A stretch of DNA of 64,000 nucleotides from Aphanomyces cochlioides (GCA_019828595.1 JAHQRK010000023.1:1054001-1118000); one strand, 5' to 3'; counted from the first letter of the stretch, positions 21,520-33,019 are shown. The notes: generated by a model from the sequence alone, not told the origin. Translations and numbers: made by a program.

Positions 21520-22884
21520 TTACATTTCAACAGTCTCGTCACCTCTTTTGTACCAGAGATGCTCAATAAGGTCTTTGCGAAGCTTCGCATGAGTGCTTGT
21601 ATCGCGCAATACCACGTCGTTCGTGATCATCGTATCGATTGAAGGCGGTGTGCTTTCATTGTTCCGGAATACTTCAAAAACAGGAACACAATGGTCTGGT
21701 TGGTTAGAGCAGTCAAAAAGATAATCATTGGCCGTGGGGATGCCCCGTTGCTCTTCAACGATCATATTGTGTAGTATAATGCATGTCTTCATCACTACTC
21801 CCATTGCACGTGAGTCCCACAATCGACAAGGTAAATCTAAAATTCTCCAACGCGCAATGAGTACTCCAAACGCACGTTCAACGTCTTTCCTGACGGCGTC
21901 ATGTACTCTTGCAAAGTACTTCTGTTTAGCTGACAATGGATTGCTGATGGACTTGACAAATACGGCCCAGTCGGGGTCAATTCCACCCGCTAACAAATAA
22001 GCCATGTTGTATCTAGAACCTATTCGCAATTGTTAAACTTTCTGCTAAATGACTCGGCACCATTGACAGCAAAAGACACATTGGGGGCTACACCATGGAG
22101 TATACATACTATCAAAGACATTCGAGCGGTCTAGAACGTTGAGATCGTTGAGAGATCCAGGTGAACCAAAAAGACAATGCCATATCCACAAGTCTTGGTC
22201 TGCCCACGCTTCTAAGATGACCGTCGGCTTGCTTCCTTTCCCAGTGTATTGACCAGCAAACGCTGTGGGACATTTGTTCCATTGCCAATGCATGCAATCG
22301 ATGGAGCCTAGCATGCCAACAAATCCTCGTTTCGCATTGATACTCAGAAGCTGTGTTATGTCACCTTCTGTGGGTTCACGCAAGTACTCTTTCCCAAAAC
22401 ACTCAATAACGCATTCGCAAAAGAAGCGCAATGACTTCAGCGTCGTTGATTCGCTGATCTCCAAGTTCTCGTCAATAGAGTCAGCTGATGCACCATACGC
22501 CAGCATTCTAAGTGCTGCGGTTACTTTGATGAGTGGCGGAATTCCCATCTTTCTCGCAGCGTTTACCTTACTGGTGAAGAACTTGTGATTTGACGTTAAC
22601 GTTTGGAGCAGACGATCAAACAGAGTCTTACTCATACGGAAACGTAGTCGAAAATCATCGCTAGAGTACACTGGATTGGAGCCAAAGTATTGTTGGAGCA
22701 GACGGGAGTGACGGCCCTCTGGGTCTCGTCGTTTTGCTGCTGCCCTACGTTCACTTTTCTTCTTTAAACGCGTATTTGCTCTCATTTGAATGATCCCAGA
22801 CGATGCCAACAAGAAATGCGCTTCATCGTCTTCGAATTCGTCCATGAGGATAGAGAAGTGGTCTTGGACGTGGGCACGATCCAT
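21520..22884 (-). pseudogene. Harbinger DDE transposase, unit 2, frameshifted
   Basis: Same structure as unit 1: 5-base C run frameshift followed by the 41-nt intron. It differs by one residue in the last part (RVHDAVRKD where the other units have RVHEAVRKD). Confidence 0.8.
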
Positions 22885-23160
22885 TGTTCGTGTTGTTCAA
22901 TATCTTGAGTGACCTTTGAAGAGAACATGTGGTCTAGTGTAGTTACCAACGATTTGCCTTTTGGCGTTGGCAAACTGAAACCAAAAACTGCTTCCATTCT
23001 AAAATACCTAGCTGTTTAGACTGCTAAATTTGGCAATGGCTATGCCAAACTGCTAAATCGGCTTGGCAAAGCTAAATTTAGCAATCGAAGCAGGAAATGG
23101 CAAACAGGTGTCTTGATTTCAGTTTGTCAAATGCCAAAGCCATTTGCCAAATCCACCCTG

Positions 23161-23199
23161 ATAGCTATTTCTCCAGCTAAATTTAGCTGGAGGAATAGC
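23161..23199. repeat. 34-bp palindrome insertion bounded by ATAGC repeats (unit 3)
   Basis: Same 20-bp palindrome between direct ATAGC repeats as in unit 1; absent from units 2 and 4. Confidence 0.85.
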
Positions 23200-23286
23200 A
23201 ATTCAAACTTCGATTTTCGAATTTCTTCAATATTGCTTCGAGTCGTTTCGCCATAGAGATCACAGTCAGCAAAACGCCTAAGCTCA

Positions 23287-24097
23287 ATGTCAACGTCTCG
23301 GCGAGGCCCAAACTACTCTGTGGAAGAAGATATTGCATTGTGTCAGTCGTGGATCCAAGTCAGCACTGACAGTGCCGACTGGAATCTTCCAGTCAAACGA
23401 CACTTTCTACAAACGAGTGAAGGAATGCTTTGACCAGCGCCTGGTCAGCTCAGAAAGATCTACGGATGACCGTACTGCAGTCAGTTTGTCGTCTCGGTTC
23501 CACACAATTTCGCACGACGTGTCCAAATATGTTTCGTGTTTACGAAAGGTTCGAGGCAGCAATGGCATGGGACCTAGTGGCTCAAGCGAAGATGATAATC
23601 GGCTTGCAGCCAAAAAGCTGTTTGAATCACGAAAGGAAAATGGCCGATTTAAATTTTCTGACTGTTGGCTAGTTCTACGTCATGAGCCGAAATGGCAAGA
23701 ATGGGTTGATAACGAACCGAAGACAAAGAAAACAATTAGCAACAAGCGATCGCAAGCTTCTGACAATAATACCACTGACGAACATGCTTCGAATGGCGAG
23801 GAAAATTTGTCTTCGTCGTCTACTCCATCTCGACCAATTGGAATGAAAAAAGCCAAGAGCGAAAAAATCCAGGAAATTTTGCTAACCCGTCAAGTGCGCG
23901 CTACTGAGAGCATTGCTGAAAATGCTCGTGAACGCATCAAAGTCGCTCAAGAGCACAATGACATCCAAATATTTTCGATGCGACTGGACCCTGATGACCG
24001 CCAGGCATCCGAATTCTTGAAGCTGAAAAGAATGGCTATCTTAGATCGCCTCCGATTAAATCAATCGACTGTGAGTGATACGGAAGCAACAGTGTAA
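23287..24097 (+). pseudogene. Harbinger Myb/SANT-like accessory protein, unit 3, frameshifted
   Basis: Same +1 frameshift as units 1 and 2. A silent change (TCATCT to TCGTCT near 23490) is shared with unit 4 but not with units 1 and 2, marking units 3 and 4 as sisters over this part. Confidence 0.75.
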
Positions 24098-24124
24098 TGG
24101 ATAAGACAAATAATTCATTTGAAA

Positions 24125-25489
24125 TTACATTTCAACAGTCTCGTCACCTCTTTTGTACCAGAGATGCTCAATAAGGTCTTTGCGAAGCTTCGCATGAGTG
24201 CTTGTATCGCGCAATACCACGTCGTTCGTGATCATCGTATCGATTGAAGGCGGTGTGCTTTCATTGTTCCGGAATACTTCAAAAACAGGAACACAATGGT
24301 CTGGTTGGTTAGAGCAGTCAAAAAGATAATCATTGGCCGTGGGGATGCCCCGTTGCTCTTCAACGATCATATTGTGTAGTATAATGCATGTCTTCATCAC
24401 TACTCCCATTGCACGCGAGTCCCACAATCGACAAGGTAAATCTAAAATTCTCCAACGCGCAATGAGTACTCCAAACGCACGTTCAACGTCTTTCCTGACG
24501 GCTTCATGTACTCTTGCAAAGTACTTCTGTTTAGCTGACAATGGATTGCTGATGGACTTGACAAATACGGCCCAGTCGGGGTCAATTCCACCCGCTAACA
24601 AATAAGCCATGTTGTATCTAGAACCTATTCGCAATTGTTAAACTTTCTGCTAAATGACTCGGCACCATTGACAGCAAAAGACACATTGGGGGCTACACCA
24701 TGGAGTATACATACTATCAAAGACATTCGAGCGGTCTAGAACGTTGAGATCGTTGAGAGATCCAGGTGAACCAAAAAGACAATGCCATATCCACAAGTCT
24801 TGGTCTGCCCACGCTTCTAAGATGACCGTCGGCTTGCTTCCTTTCCCAGTGTATTGACCAGCAAACGCTGTGGGACATTTGTTCCATTGCCAATGCATGC
24901 AATCGATGGAGCCTAGCATGCCAACAAATCCTCGTTTCGCATTGATACTCAGAAGCTGTGTTATGTCACCTTCTGTGGGTTCACGCAAGTACTCTTTCCC
25001 AAAACACTCAATAACGCATTCGCAAAAGAAGCGCAATGACTTCAGCGTCGTTGATTCGCTGATCTCCAAGTTCTCGTCAATAGAGTCAGCTGATGCACCA
25101 TACGCCAGCATTCTAAGTGCTGCGGTTACTTTGATGAGTGGCGGAATTCCCATCTTTCTCGCAGCGTTTACCTTACTGGTGAAGAACTTGTGATTTGACG
25201 TTAACGTTTGGAGCAGACGATCAAACAGAGTCTTACTCATACGGAAACGTAGTCGAAAATCATCGCTAGAGTACACTGGATTGGAGCCAAAGTATTGTTG
25301 GAGCAGACGGGAGTGACGGCCCTCTGGGTCTCGTCGTTTTGCTGCTGCCCTACGTTCACTTTTCTTCTTTAAACGCGTATTTGCTCTCATTTGAATGATC
25401 CCAGACGATGCCAACAAGAAATGCGCTTCATCGTCTTCGAATTCGTCCATGAGGATAGAGAAGTGGTCTTGGACGTGGGCACGATCCAT
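24125..25489 (-). pseudogene. Harbinger DDE transposase, unit 3, frameshifted
   Basis: Same C-run frameshift and 41-nt intron. Shares with unit 4 a CGCGAG variant near 24415, where units 1 and 2 have CGTGAG. Confidence 0.8.
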
Positions 25490-25857
25490 TGTTCGTGTTG
25501 TTCAATATCTTGAGTGACCTTTGAAGAGAACATGTGGTCTAGTGTAGTTACCAACGATTTGCCTTTTGGCGTTGGCAAACTGAAACCAAAAACTGCTTCC
25601 ATTCTAAAATACCTAGCTGTTTAGACTGCTAAATTTGGCAATGGCTATGCCAAACTGCTAAATCGGCTTGGCAAAGCTAAATTTAGCAATCGAAGCAGGA
25701 AATGGCAAACAGGTGTCTTGATTTCAGTTTGTCAAATGCCAAAGCCATTTGCCAAATCCACCCTGATAGCAATTCAAACTTCGATTTTCGAATTTCTTCA
25801 ATATTGCTTCGAGTCGTTTCGCCATAGAGATCACAGTCAGCAAAACGCCTAAGCTCA

Positions 25858-26668
25858 ATGTCAACGTCTCGGCGAGGCCCAAACTACTCTGTGGAAGAAG
25901 ATATTGCATTGTGTCAGTCGTGGATCCAAGTCAGCACTGACAGTGCCGACTGGAATCTTCCAGTCAAACGACACTTTCTACAAACGAGTGAAGGAATGCT
26001 TTGACCAGCGCCTGGTCAGCTCAGAAAGATCTACGGATGACCGTACTGCAGTCAGTTTGTCGTCTCGGTTCCACACAATTTCGCACGACGTGTCCAAATA
26101 TGTTTCGTGTTTACGAAAGGTTCGAGGCAGCAATGGCATGGGACCTAGTGGCTCAAGCGAAGATGATAATCGGCTTGCAGCCAAAAAGCTGTTTGAATCA
26201 CGAAAGGAAAATGGCCGATTTAAATTTTCTGACTGTTGGCTAGTTCTACGTCATGAGCCGAAATGGCAAGAATGGGTTGATAACGAACCGAAGACAAAGA
26301 AAACAATTAGCAACAAGCGATCGCAAGCTTCTGACAATAATACCACTGACGAACATGCTTCGAATGGCGAGGAAAATTTGTCTTCGTCGTCTACTCCATC
26401 TCGACCAATTGGAATGAAAAAAGCCAAGAGCGAAAAAATCCAGGAAATTTTGCTAACCCGTCAAGTGCGCGCTACTGAGAGCATTGCTGAAAATGCTCGT
26501 GAACGCATCAAAGTCGCTCAAGAGCACAATGACATCCAAATATTTTCGATGCGACTGGACCCTGATGACCGCCAGGCATCCGAATTCTTGAAGCTGAAAA
26601 GAATGGCTATCTTAGATCGCCTCCGATTAAATCAATCGACTGTGAGTGATACGGAAGCAACAGTGTAA
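25858..26668 (+). pseudogene. Harbinger Myb/SANT-like accessory protein, unit 4, frameshifted
   Basis: Same frameshift; carries the TCGTCT variant of unit 3 but, like unit 2, lacks the 34-bp palindrome in the leader. Confidence 0.75.
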
Positions 26669-26695
26669 TGGATAAGACAAATAATTCATTTGAAA

Positions 26696-28060
26696 TTACA
26701 TTTCAACAGTCTCGTCACCTCTTTTGTACCAGAGATGCTCAATAAGGTCTTTGCGAAGCTTCGCATGAGTGCTTGTATCGCGCAATACCACGTCGTTCGT
26801 GATCATCGTATCGATTGAAGGCGGTGTGCTTTCATTGTTCCGGAATACTTCAAAAACAGGAACACAATGGTCTGGTTGGTTAGAGCAGTCAAAAAGATAA
26901 TCATTGGCCGTGGGGATGCCCCGTTGCTCTTCAACGATCATATTGTGTAGTATAATGCATGTCTTGATCACTACTCCCATTGCACGCGAGTCCCACAATC
27001 GACAAGGTAAATCTAAAATTCTCCAACGCGCAATGAGTACTCCAAACGCACGTTCAACGTCTTTCCTGACGGCTTCATGTACTCTTGCAAAGTACTTCTG
27101 TTTAGCTGACAATGGATTGCTGATGGACTTGACAAATACGGCCCAGTCGGGGTCAATTCCACCCGCTAACAAATAAGCCATGTTGTATCTAGAACCTATT
27201 CGCAATTGTTAAACTTTCTGCTAAATGACTCGGCACCATTGACAGCAAAAGACACATTGGGGGCTACACCATGGAGTATACATACTATCAAAGACATTCG
27301 AGCGGTCTAGAACGTTGAGATCGTTGAGAGATCCAGGTGAACCAAAAAGACAATGCCATATCCACAAGTCTTGGTCTGCCCACGCTTCTAAGATGACCGT
27401 CGGCTTGCTTCCTTTCCCAGTGTATTGACCAGCAAACGCTGTGGGACATTTGTTCCATTGCCAATGCATGCAATCGATGGAGCCTAGCATGCCAACAAAT
27501 CCTCGTTTCGCATTGATACTCAGAAGCTGTGTTATGTCACCTTCTGTGGGTTCACGCAAGTACTCTTTCCCAAAACACTCAATAACGCATTCGCAAAAGA
27601 AGCGCAATGACTTCAGCGTCGTTGATTCGCTGATCTCCAAGTTCTCGTCAATAGAGTCAGCTGATGCACCATACGCCAGCATTCTAAGTGCTGCGGTTAC
27701 TTTGATGAGTGGCGGAATTCCCATCTTTCTCGCAGCGTTTACCTTACTGGTGAAGAACTTGTGATTTGACGTTAACGTTTGGAGCAGACGATCAAACAGA
27801 GTCTTACTCATACGGAAACGTAGTCGAAAATCATCGCTAGAGTACACTGGATTGGAGCCAAAGTATTGTTGGAGCAGACGGGAGTGACGGCCCTCTGGGT
27901 CTCGTCGTTTTGCTGCTGCCCTACGTTCACTTTTCTTCTTTAAACGCGTATTTGCTCTCATTTGAATGATCCCAGACGATGCCAACAAGAAATGCGCTTC
28001 ATCGTCTTCGAATTCGTCCATGAGGATAGAGAAGTGGTCTTGGACGTGGGCACGATCCAT
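26696..28060 (-). pseudogene. Harbinger DDE transposase, unit 4, frameshifted
   Basis: Same C-run frameshift and intron. It has one private change (VVIKTC instead of VVMKTC). This unit ends in the complete right inverted repeat of the whole array. Confidence 0.8.
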
Positions 28061-28275
28061 TGTTCGTGTTGTTCAATATCTTGAGTGACCTTTGAAGAGA
28101 ACATGTGGTCTAGTGTAGTTACCAACGATTTGCCTTTTGGCGTTGGCAAACTGAAACCAAAAACTGCTTGCATCCTAAAATACCTAGCTGTTTAGACTGC
28201 TAAATTTGGCAATGGCTATGCCAAACTGCTACGGATGCTCTAAGCTGCTCATAATCTCACGATCTCAACAGTTCC

Positions 28276-30193
28276 ATGATGGATCCATCTACAAGCGCAG
28301 TGACGCTTCTGACAAGTGTCCATGGTCGAGATCGTCGTTCCCAGCTGTCGATCTCCAAGCGAGATCTTCAAGCAGCTATCAAATACGGCAAGAAGGAGCG
28401 TGCAAGTCATTGCCGCCAAACGGGACGGCCTCGATGGAAGTACACGTTCACACACATTGTGTACATCACGGACGAATTCAGTCAGCGGGAGGTGACGTCG
28501 TACACGCTACCAATTGAAATTCCACTGGTTCCCCTCAGTGTTGTCGAGCAACAGCACCACGAATCTCTCCGCGCTCATCTCCTCTTCACCCCGAGTGCTT
28601 GCACTTCACATTCGATTGTCGTTGTGGATCAAGCGGCTCCATGCGTATGTCCGACGTCGACGATTTTCGTACCCGTTCGGACGCTGTCTTTGGCACGATC
28701 GCTTTGGACTTGATCGGCAAACATTTGGACGACGACCAAAGCGCGATCAGCGGCATGGACGTCATGACAATCATTGAAATGCGCGATGAAGCCACGACTG
28801 TGTTCTACCGAGAACCGCTGACGAATGTGCTTTTCAACAAAGTTGTCGCCCACATGGGCAAAGCGAAGCCAAGGTCACACGGGAAATACTTGGTCGCTAT
28901 CGATGCGGCAATGGAGGCAATGGAACTCGACGAGACTGAAGATTCATGCGCCGTCATGCTCATGTTTCTGTCGGATGGGAAGCCCAGCGATAAGAAGAAA
29001 GGTTTTATTGCGCGGCTCAAGAGTCGCATGGACGACTTGGGTGCTCGTTTTGGTCCACGGTTGCGTGTTGGCACGATTGGATTTGCTGGAACTGGCAATG
29101 ATTTCTCCGTTCTCCAAGACATGACGAAGATGGCGCAACAAGCAGGAGCTCATGGAACCTTTTCCAACTCTCAAGTCTGTGCTACAAAGCTCAGTTCAGC
29201 CGTGACGGAAATGAGATCCGACTTGAGCGCTGCCCGCACTGCGTTGACGGCAACTAGTATGCCAAGGGCTCCCCGTAAGCTCCAAGAGGTGTCCATGGAA
29301 CAGCAATTCCTCCAGCTCACAAGCAACGTTATGCAGGATGGGCAGTGGACAGTCTATCTATCCAATGTGCAGCGCTACGTCTTGATTGACCATCCAAAGC
29401 ATGGAAATGGCTTGAACTGGAAGCAAGTCGAGCTCTTCCAGCCCACTGCAACTGGCATTTCGATTCGCAAGCGAAGCTTTGCGCAAGGCGCCGAGCGGAT
29501 CGTCTACCAGCTTTGTGAAGTCGAAGAGAATCTGTCATGGCCACAGCTCGAGCGATATCAAATCGTTGGCCCTTTGATGGTGGGAAAGGACTCCAAGTTC
29601 ATTAAGCAAGACGACGAGGATGCCAAGGTTTCCTTCCATGAAGTTTTCTGCAAGACTCAGCGCGAAGCTGGTAAATGGGCCGACAAGTTTAACGCCGCCA
29701 CTGCCGCTTTTCGAGTGCCAAAGATTGCATTCCTCGATTGCTCTGTCTATGAATTTGACGGCAAAGGCCTCCTCGTCGAGAAGTTGCTCGACAATGCCAA
29801 GTACAAAAAGTGGAATGGCAACAATGGCTACGTCGATGGACAAAAGCACGCCACGTGTACGAAGCATGGAGAAGCTCCTGCGGCAATTGGATGCGAAAGA
29901 CACGATGCAGCTCGATGCGATCCAAGAACTGGATGAGGATGACGAAGAAGCCCATGGCGACCAAGTCACGCCGAGTGCGAGCGCTGAGATCCGCGTGGAA
30001 GACATTCCACAATCGTTTTCCCACTTCACCTTTGCGAGATCGCATCGCAAACTGCGACTTGCAAGGCGTGTTCAATGCTGCCATGTTCAATGCTGCCAAG
30101 AGCGTATTTGAGCTGACGGATCCTGTGAATATGGACGCACTGATCGTGGCCAAGCTGGAATGCATCGATTCTTCACGACTCATCATTGCATAG
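28276..30193 (+). pseudogene. vWA / alpha-kinase gene, broken by frameshifts
   Basis: Three reading frames are needed to follow one protein. The first (28276-28638) ends in HSIVVVDQ; the next (from about 28630) resumes in GSMRMSDVDDF, so one base is missing exactly at the DxSGS MIDAS motif of a von Willebrand A domain. The second frame continues with MLMFLSDGKP and then an alpha-kinase domain (RSFAQGAERIVYQL, FHEVFCKTQREA, LLVEKLLDNAKYKKWN). A third frame holds the acidic linker and VEDIPQSFSHFTF, and a fourth shift gives ANCDLQGVFN and FELTDP. The usual C-terminal Gly-rich and Cys/His zinc motifs are absent; the frame stops at 30193. Similar vWA-alpha-kinases phosphorylate myosin in Dictyostelium. 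It lies between the Harbinger array (ends 28240) and a mariner insertion (30217). Confidence 0.78.
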
Positions 30194-30216
30194 GGGGACT
30201 TCCTCTGTTCCAATTA

Positions 30217-31867
30217 CTTACCGCATTTCGCTTCAGATCGACCACACAAATTCATAACTTGTCGAAAATCGATGATCAATATCATATTAGAATGAGCATA
30301 AAAAACTGAAGGAAATATTCATTGGTCACAAAGACCGCAAAGCAAGTTTTGGCGCGCAAAATCGGCTCTGTTCAAACCTGTCCAGTAAAAAATCACAAAA
30401 TTTTGTTTTCAGTTTAAAAGTAAGGAGCTGACACCAACATGTCTTATCCCATTGATGCCGCCTTTTCGAGAGATACGCGCGAGCTGTCCGAGTCGAAGAA
30501 GTTGGAAGTAGTCAAAGTGCTACAGACCTTCATGAATAATGGCAATTTGTCCTTCGGGGCCATCAAAATCACTGCGGCACACTTCCACCTCGATCGATCT
30601 ACAGTATCCCGCGTCTGGAAGTCGTTCAACAACAACGATCTCAAGAGCAAAAAACCCAGTCGCGTCGGCCGGAAACCAACCTATAGTGCGCATGAAATCG
30701 TTGAAATCATTCGAGACGTACCCCAAGCCCAACGAACAACTATGCGTGACATGTCCGAAGCAGCCGGAGTGCCCATGACTCAATTGCACCGCGCTTTGAA
30801 GAGCAACACGATCGAAAGACACTCGTCACGATTGAAACCATTGCTAACGGAGACGAATCGACTGGAACGCTTGAAATTTTGTTGCTCGTACGTCCGACGC
30901 ACCGCCAGGGCCGGTTGTCAAGAAGACTTCGAATTTTCCGAAATGAGCGACATCATCCACCTAGACGAGAAGTGGTTTAATGCTGACAAGGACAAACGGA
31001 AGGTGTACCTTGTGCCCGGGGAGAGCATCGAGCGACGCCAATGCAAAAGCAAGCGGTTCATACCCAAGGTCATGTTTCTTGCCGCTGTCGCAAGACCTCG
31101 ATTTGATCATGACGGAGCTTGCCTTTTTGACGGCAAGATTGGCATGTGGCCACTTGTTGAGCATGCTCCCGCTTTGAGAAGCTCACGCAATCGCGCGGCT
31201 GGATCTATGGTGACTACGTTAGTCAATGTGACCGCCAACGTTTACCTCGACTTTGTTGCCAACAAGTTATCCCCGCAATCAAGTCGAAGTTTCCGAGTGA
31301 GAGCAAGCGCGTGGTGCTCCAACACGACAACGCGACACCCCATGCGTCTGTGACTCAGGCCGTTCTTGACGCTTTGTCCACTGACGGCTGGACCTTTGTT
31401 CTACGGCGACAACCTCCGAACAGCCCAGATTTGAATGTGCTTGACCTTGGCTTCTTCTCATCGATTCAATCCCTTCAATACAAGATGGTAAGTAGGACTG
31501 AAGATGATGTCATTCGTAGTACCTTGCTTGCCTTCGAGATTTTGAGTGAGGAGAAGCTGGACAATGTTTTCCTTACCCTACAAGCCGTAATGCGTCTTGT
31601 TCTTGGGCATCTTGGTCACAACCACTTTTCCTTGCCTCACCTGAGGAAGCAAGCGATGTGTCGCGCTGGAACACTCATGGCTAATGTCACTTGCCCTTCG
31701 ACCCTTCTTCATCAAGCCGAGATGGAGCTCGAAAGCCATGAATCATTCCATTCAAGTAGATTAGTCAGGATTTTTAGCCAATAAGAATCAATTTTTGTCT
31801 TCATTACCCAATCAAATTAAAATGGGGCCACTAATTCGGAAAAAACAGGTTTTTAGAATGCGGTAAG
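30217..31867 (+). mobile_element. Mariner-like DNA transposon, defective
   Basis: The ends are inverted CTTACCGCATT (30217-30227; complement at 31857-31867), each flanked by TA (30215-30216, 31868-31869). The similarity continues outward by a few bases on each side (CCAATTA / TAATTAGG), so the boundary is uncertain by about 5 nt. The body of 1651 bp carries one frameshifted transposase. The element starts 22 nt after the alpha-kinase relic's stop, and its right end abuts the first unit of the 6.9-kb array. Confidence 0.8.
30439..31784 (+). pseudogene. Mariner-like transposase with one frameshift
   Basis: ATG at 30439 opens a frame with an N-terminal helix-turn-helix (FHLDRSTVSRVWKSFNNND) and the first catalytic Asp in DIIHLDEKWFNAD. 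Near 31266 a base is missing (AACAAGTTATC), and the protein continues in the next frame as VIPAIKSKFPSESK, then VVLQHDNATPHAS with the second Asp and QPPNSPDLNVLDLGFF with the third. The second frame closes at 31784. Apart from this one deletion the gene looks complete, so it died recently. Acid residues are Asp in all three places, as in mariner. Confidence 0.85.
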
Positions 31868-31909
31868 TAATTAGGAAATTTCTAGTGAACCCACAATATA
31901 AAAAGTTTT

Positions 31910-31977
31910 TCTCTTAATCTAGAAGGCTTTAAATATGTAGAACAAGCTGTTCTCTTAATCTAGAAGGCTTTAAATAT
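31910..31977. repeat. 27-bp direct repeat at unit start
   Basis: TCTCTTAATCTAGAAGGCTT followed by TAAATAT occurs at 31910-31936 and again at 31951-31977, a 41-bp period. The same pair is present near the start of units 2-5. No function is apparent in the 300 bases between here and the ATPase fragment. Confidence 0.85.
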
Positions 31978-32344
31978 TCATAACAAGCGTTTCGTGATTT
32001 ATAACAAAACGTTATACAATTTTAGTACAAAACGCCGTTGTGGTACAACGATTGCACAACGAGCCAGATTGTACAACCTGCTGTTAATTGCCACATGGTT
32101 GAAATGATTGTCTGCCTTGGGCATGACCATGTTTCTACCGTCGACATGACAGCGAAGCCAATGTTGGTAACGTACGTGGTCGAGCGGTTCACATCAATGG
32201 CCGGTTGCTAATTGACGGCTAGGAAACGCTGTTCATCGCCATCAGTTAGGAATTCAAACACGATACGATGATCGTTTATAAACAAACTTATAAATGCTTC
32301 ACGGAGTTGGTTGAGCTGTGGCAGTGCCATGGGGACAAAATAGT

Positions 32345-32827
32345 TTAAGGGACGGTGCTGCTCGCGCGGATTGAGCGGGCGACACTGGTGACCTTGTTGT
32401 GCGTCATGGATGGATGGCCAGCGTTGATGCGCGATGTGAAGGCGGTTTGGGTGTAGGTGTTCTTGTGGAGCACGTAGTTGACAGCGAATTTGATCAAAGC
32501 AATGCCAAGGTAAGGGCCACCGCAGCCAAAGACAGCAACGCGATCCGACGGATAGCCTTGGAAGCCAAAGTAACCGATGACACTGGCGGCGACTTGAGCG
32601 ACTACAAAGGCAAACAAGAGCAAGTTGCATGGTTTCTCGGCAAAGAACCAAGTGTTAATGCCCGCAGTGCGCGTGACAAAGATCAACGCCTGGCCAGAGA
32701 TCGACACTTGCGTGTAGATGAGTCCACGCATGATGCCATCCTTCTTTTGCACGCCAGGCCCGATCGACTTCTTTCCACGCGACCACGTTAATGGTGTTTT
32801 GCATAGTCGTTGGAGTTTACGCGTCAA
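32345..32827 (-). pseudogene. C-terminal fragment of a P-type plasma-membrane H+-ATPase (unit 1)
   Basis: The frame encodes the last membrane part of a type III P-ATPase: KKDGIMRGLIYTQVSISGQA, LIFVTRTAG, then NTWFFAEKPCNLLLFAFVVA and further hydrophobic spans, ending SIRASSTVP-stop at 32345. The ATP-binding, phosphorylation (DKTG) and first membrane domains are absent. Homology begins about residue 18 of the frame, and upstream sequence is unrelated (the PAN gene and a dispersed 74-bp segment at 32788-32861). This is therefore a 5'-truncated copy captured into the repeat unit. It has no plausible ATG at a domain boundary. It could still be transcribed by read-through from the PAN gene, which lies upstream on the same strand. 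Confidence 0.8.
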
Positions 32828-33019
32828 CCATCTTAACTGTCGCTTCCTTCACAACTGCCATGCAGTTACATGCCAAAGCATGGAAGAAGAACGTCGCTGT
32901 AGAATTGATCGAGGAGCGAGCGATCGTATTGTTCGTGGAGGGCAACAACGCGGCGGTCCATTGGGTGGTCACGATTGATTGCCGACCAAATATGACTTTA
33001 TTATGGAACGAGTGGACGA

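Larger units (their letters stand above)
17857..28240. mobile_element. PIF/Harbinger element amplified to four head-to-tail units
   Basis: The outer ends are inverted repeats: AGCATCCGTAGCAGTTTG at 17859-17876 and its complement CAAACTGCTACGGATGCT at 28222-28239. TAA at 17854-17856 and 28241-28243 gives the 3-bp target duplication of PIF/Harbinger. Inside lie four direct units: 17876-20480 (2605 bp), 20481-23051 (2571), 23052-25656 (2605) and 25657-28227 (2571). At the three internal junctions the terminal 18 bp are missing and ends are joined as CCAAACTGCTAAATCGG, through a shared TGCTA. Each unit holds a Myb/SANT-like accessory gene (plus) and a DDE transposase gene (minus) converging, the normal Harbinger layout. 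The total length is 10,384 bp. Confidence 0.88.

Noticed and set aside
32208..32651. Minus-strand ORF of 147 codons overlapping the H+-ATPase fragment
   Set aside because: Out-of-frame shadow; the overlapping frame has the clear P-type ATPase membrane sequence.
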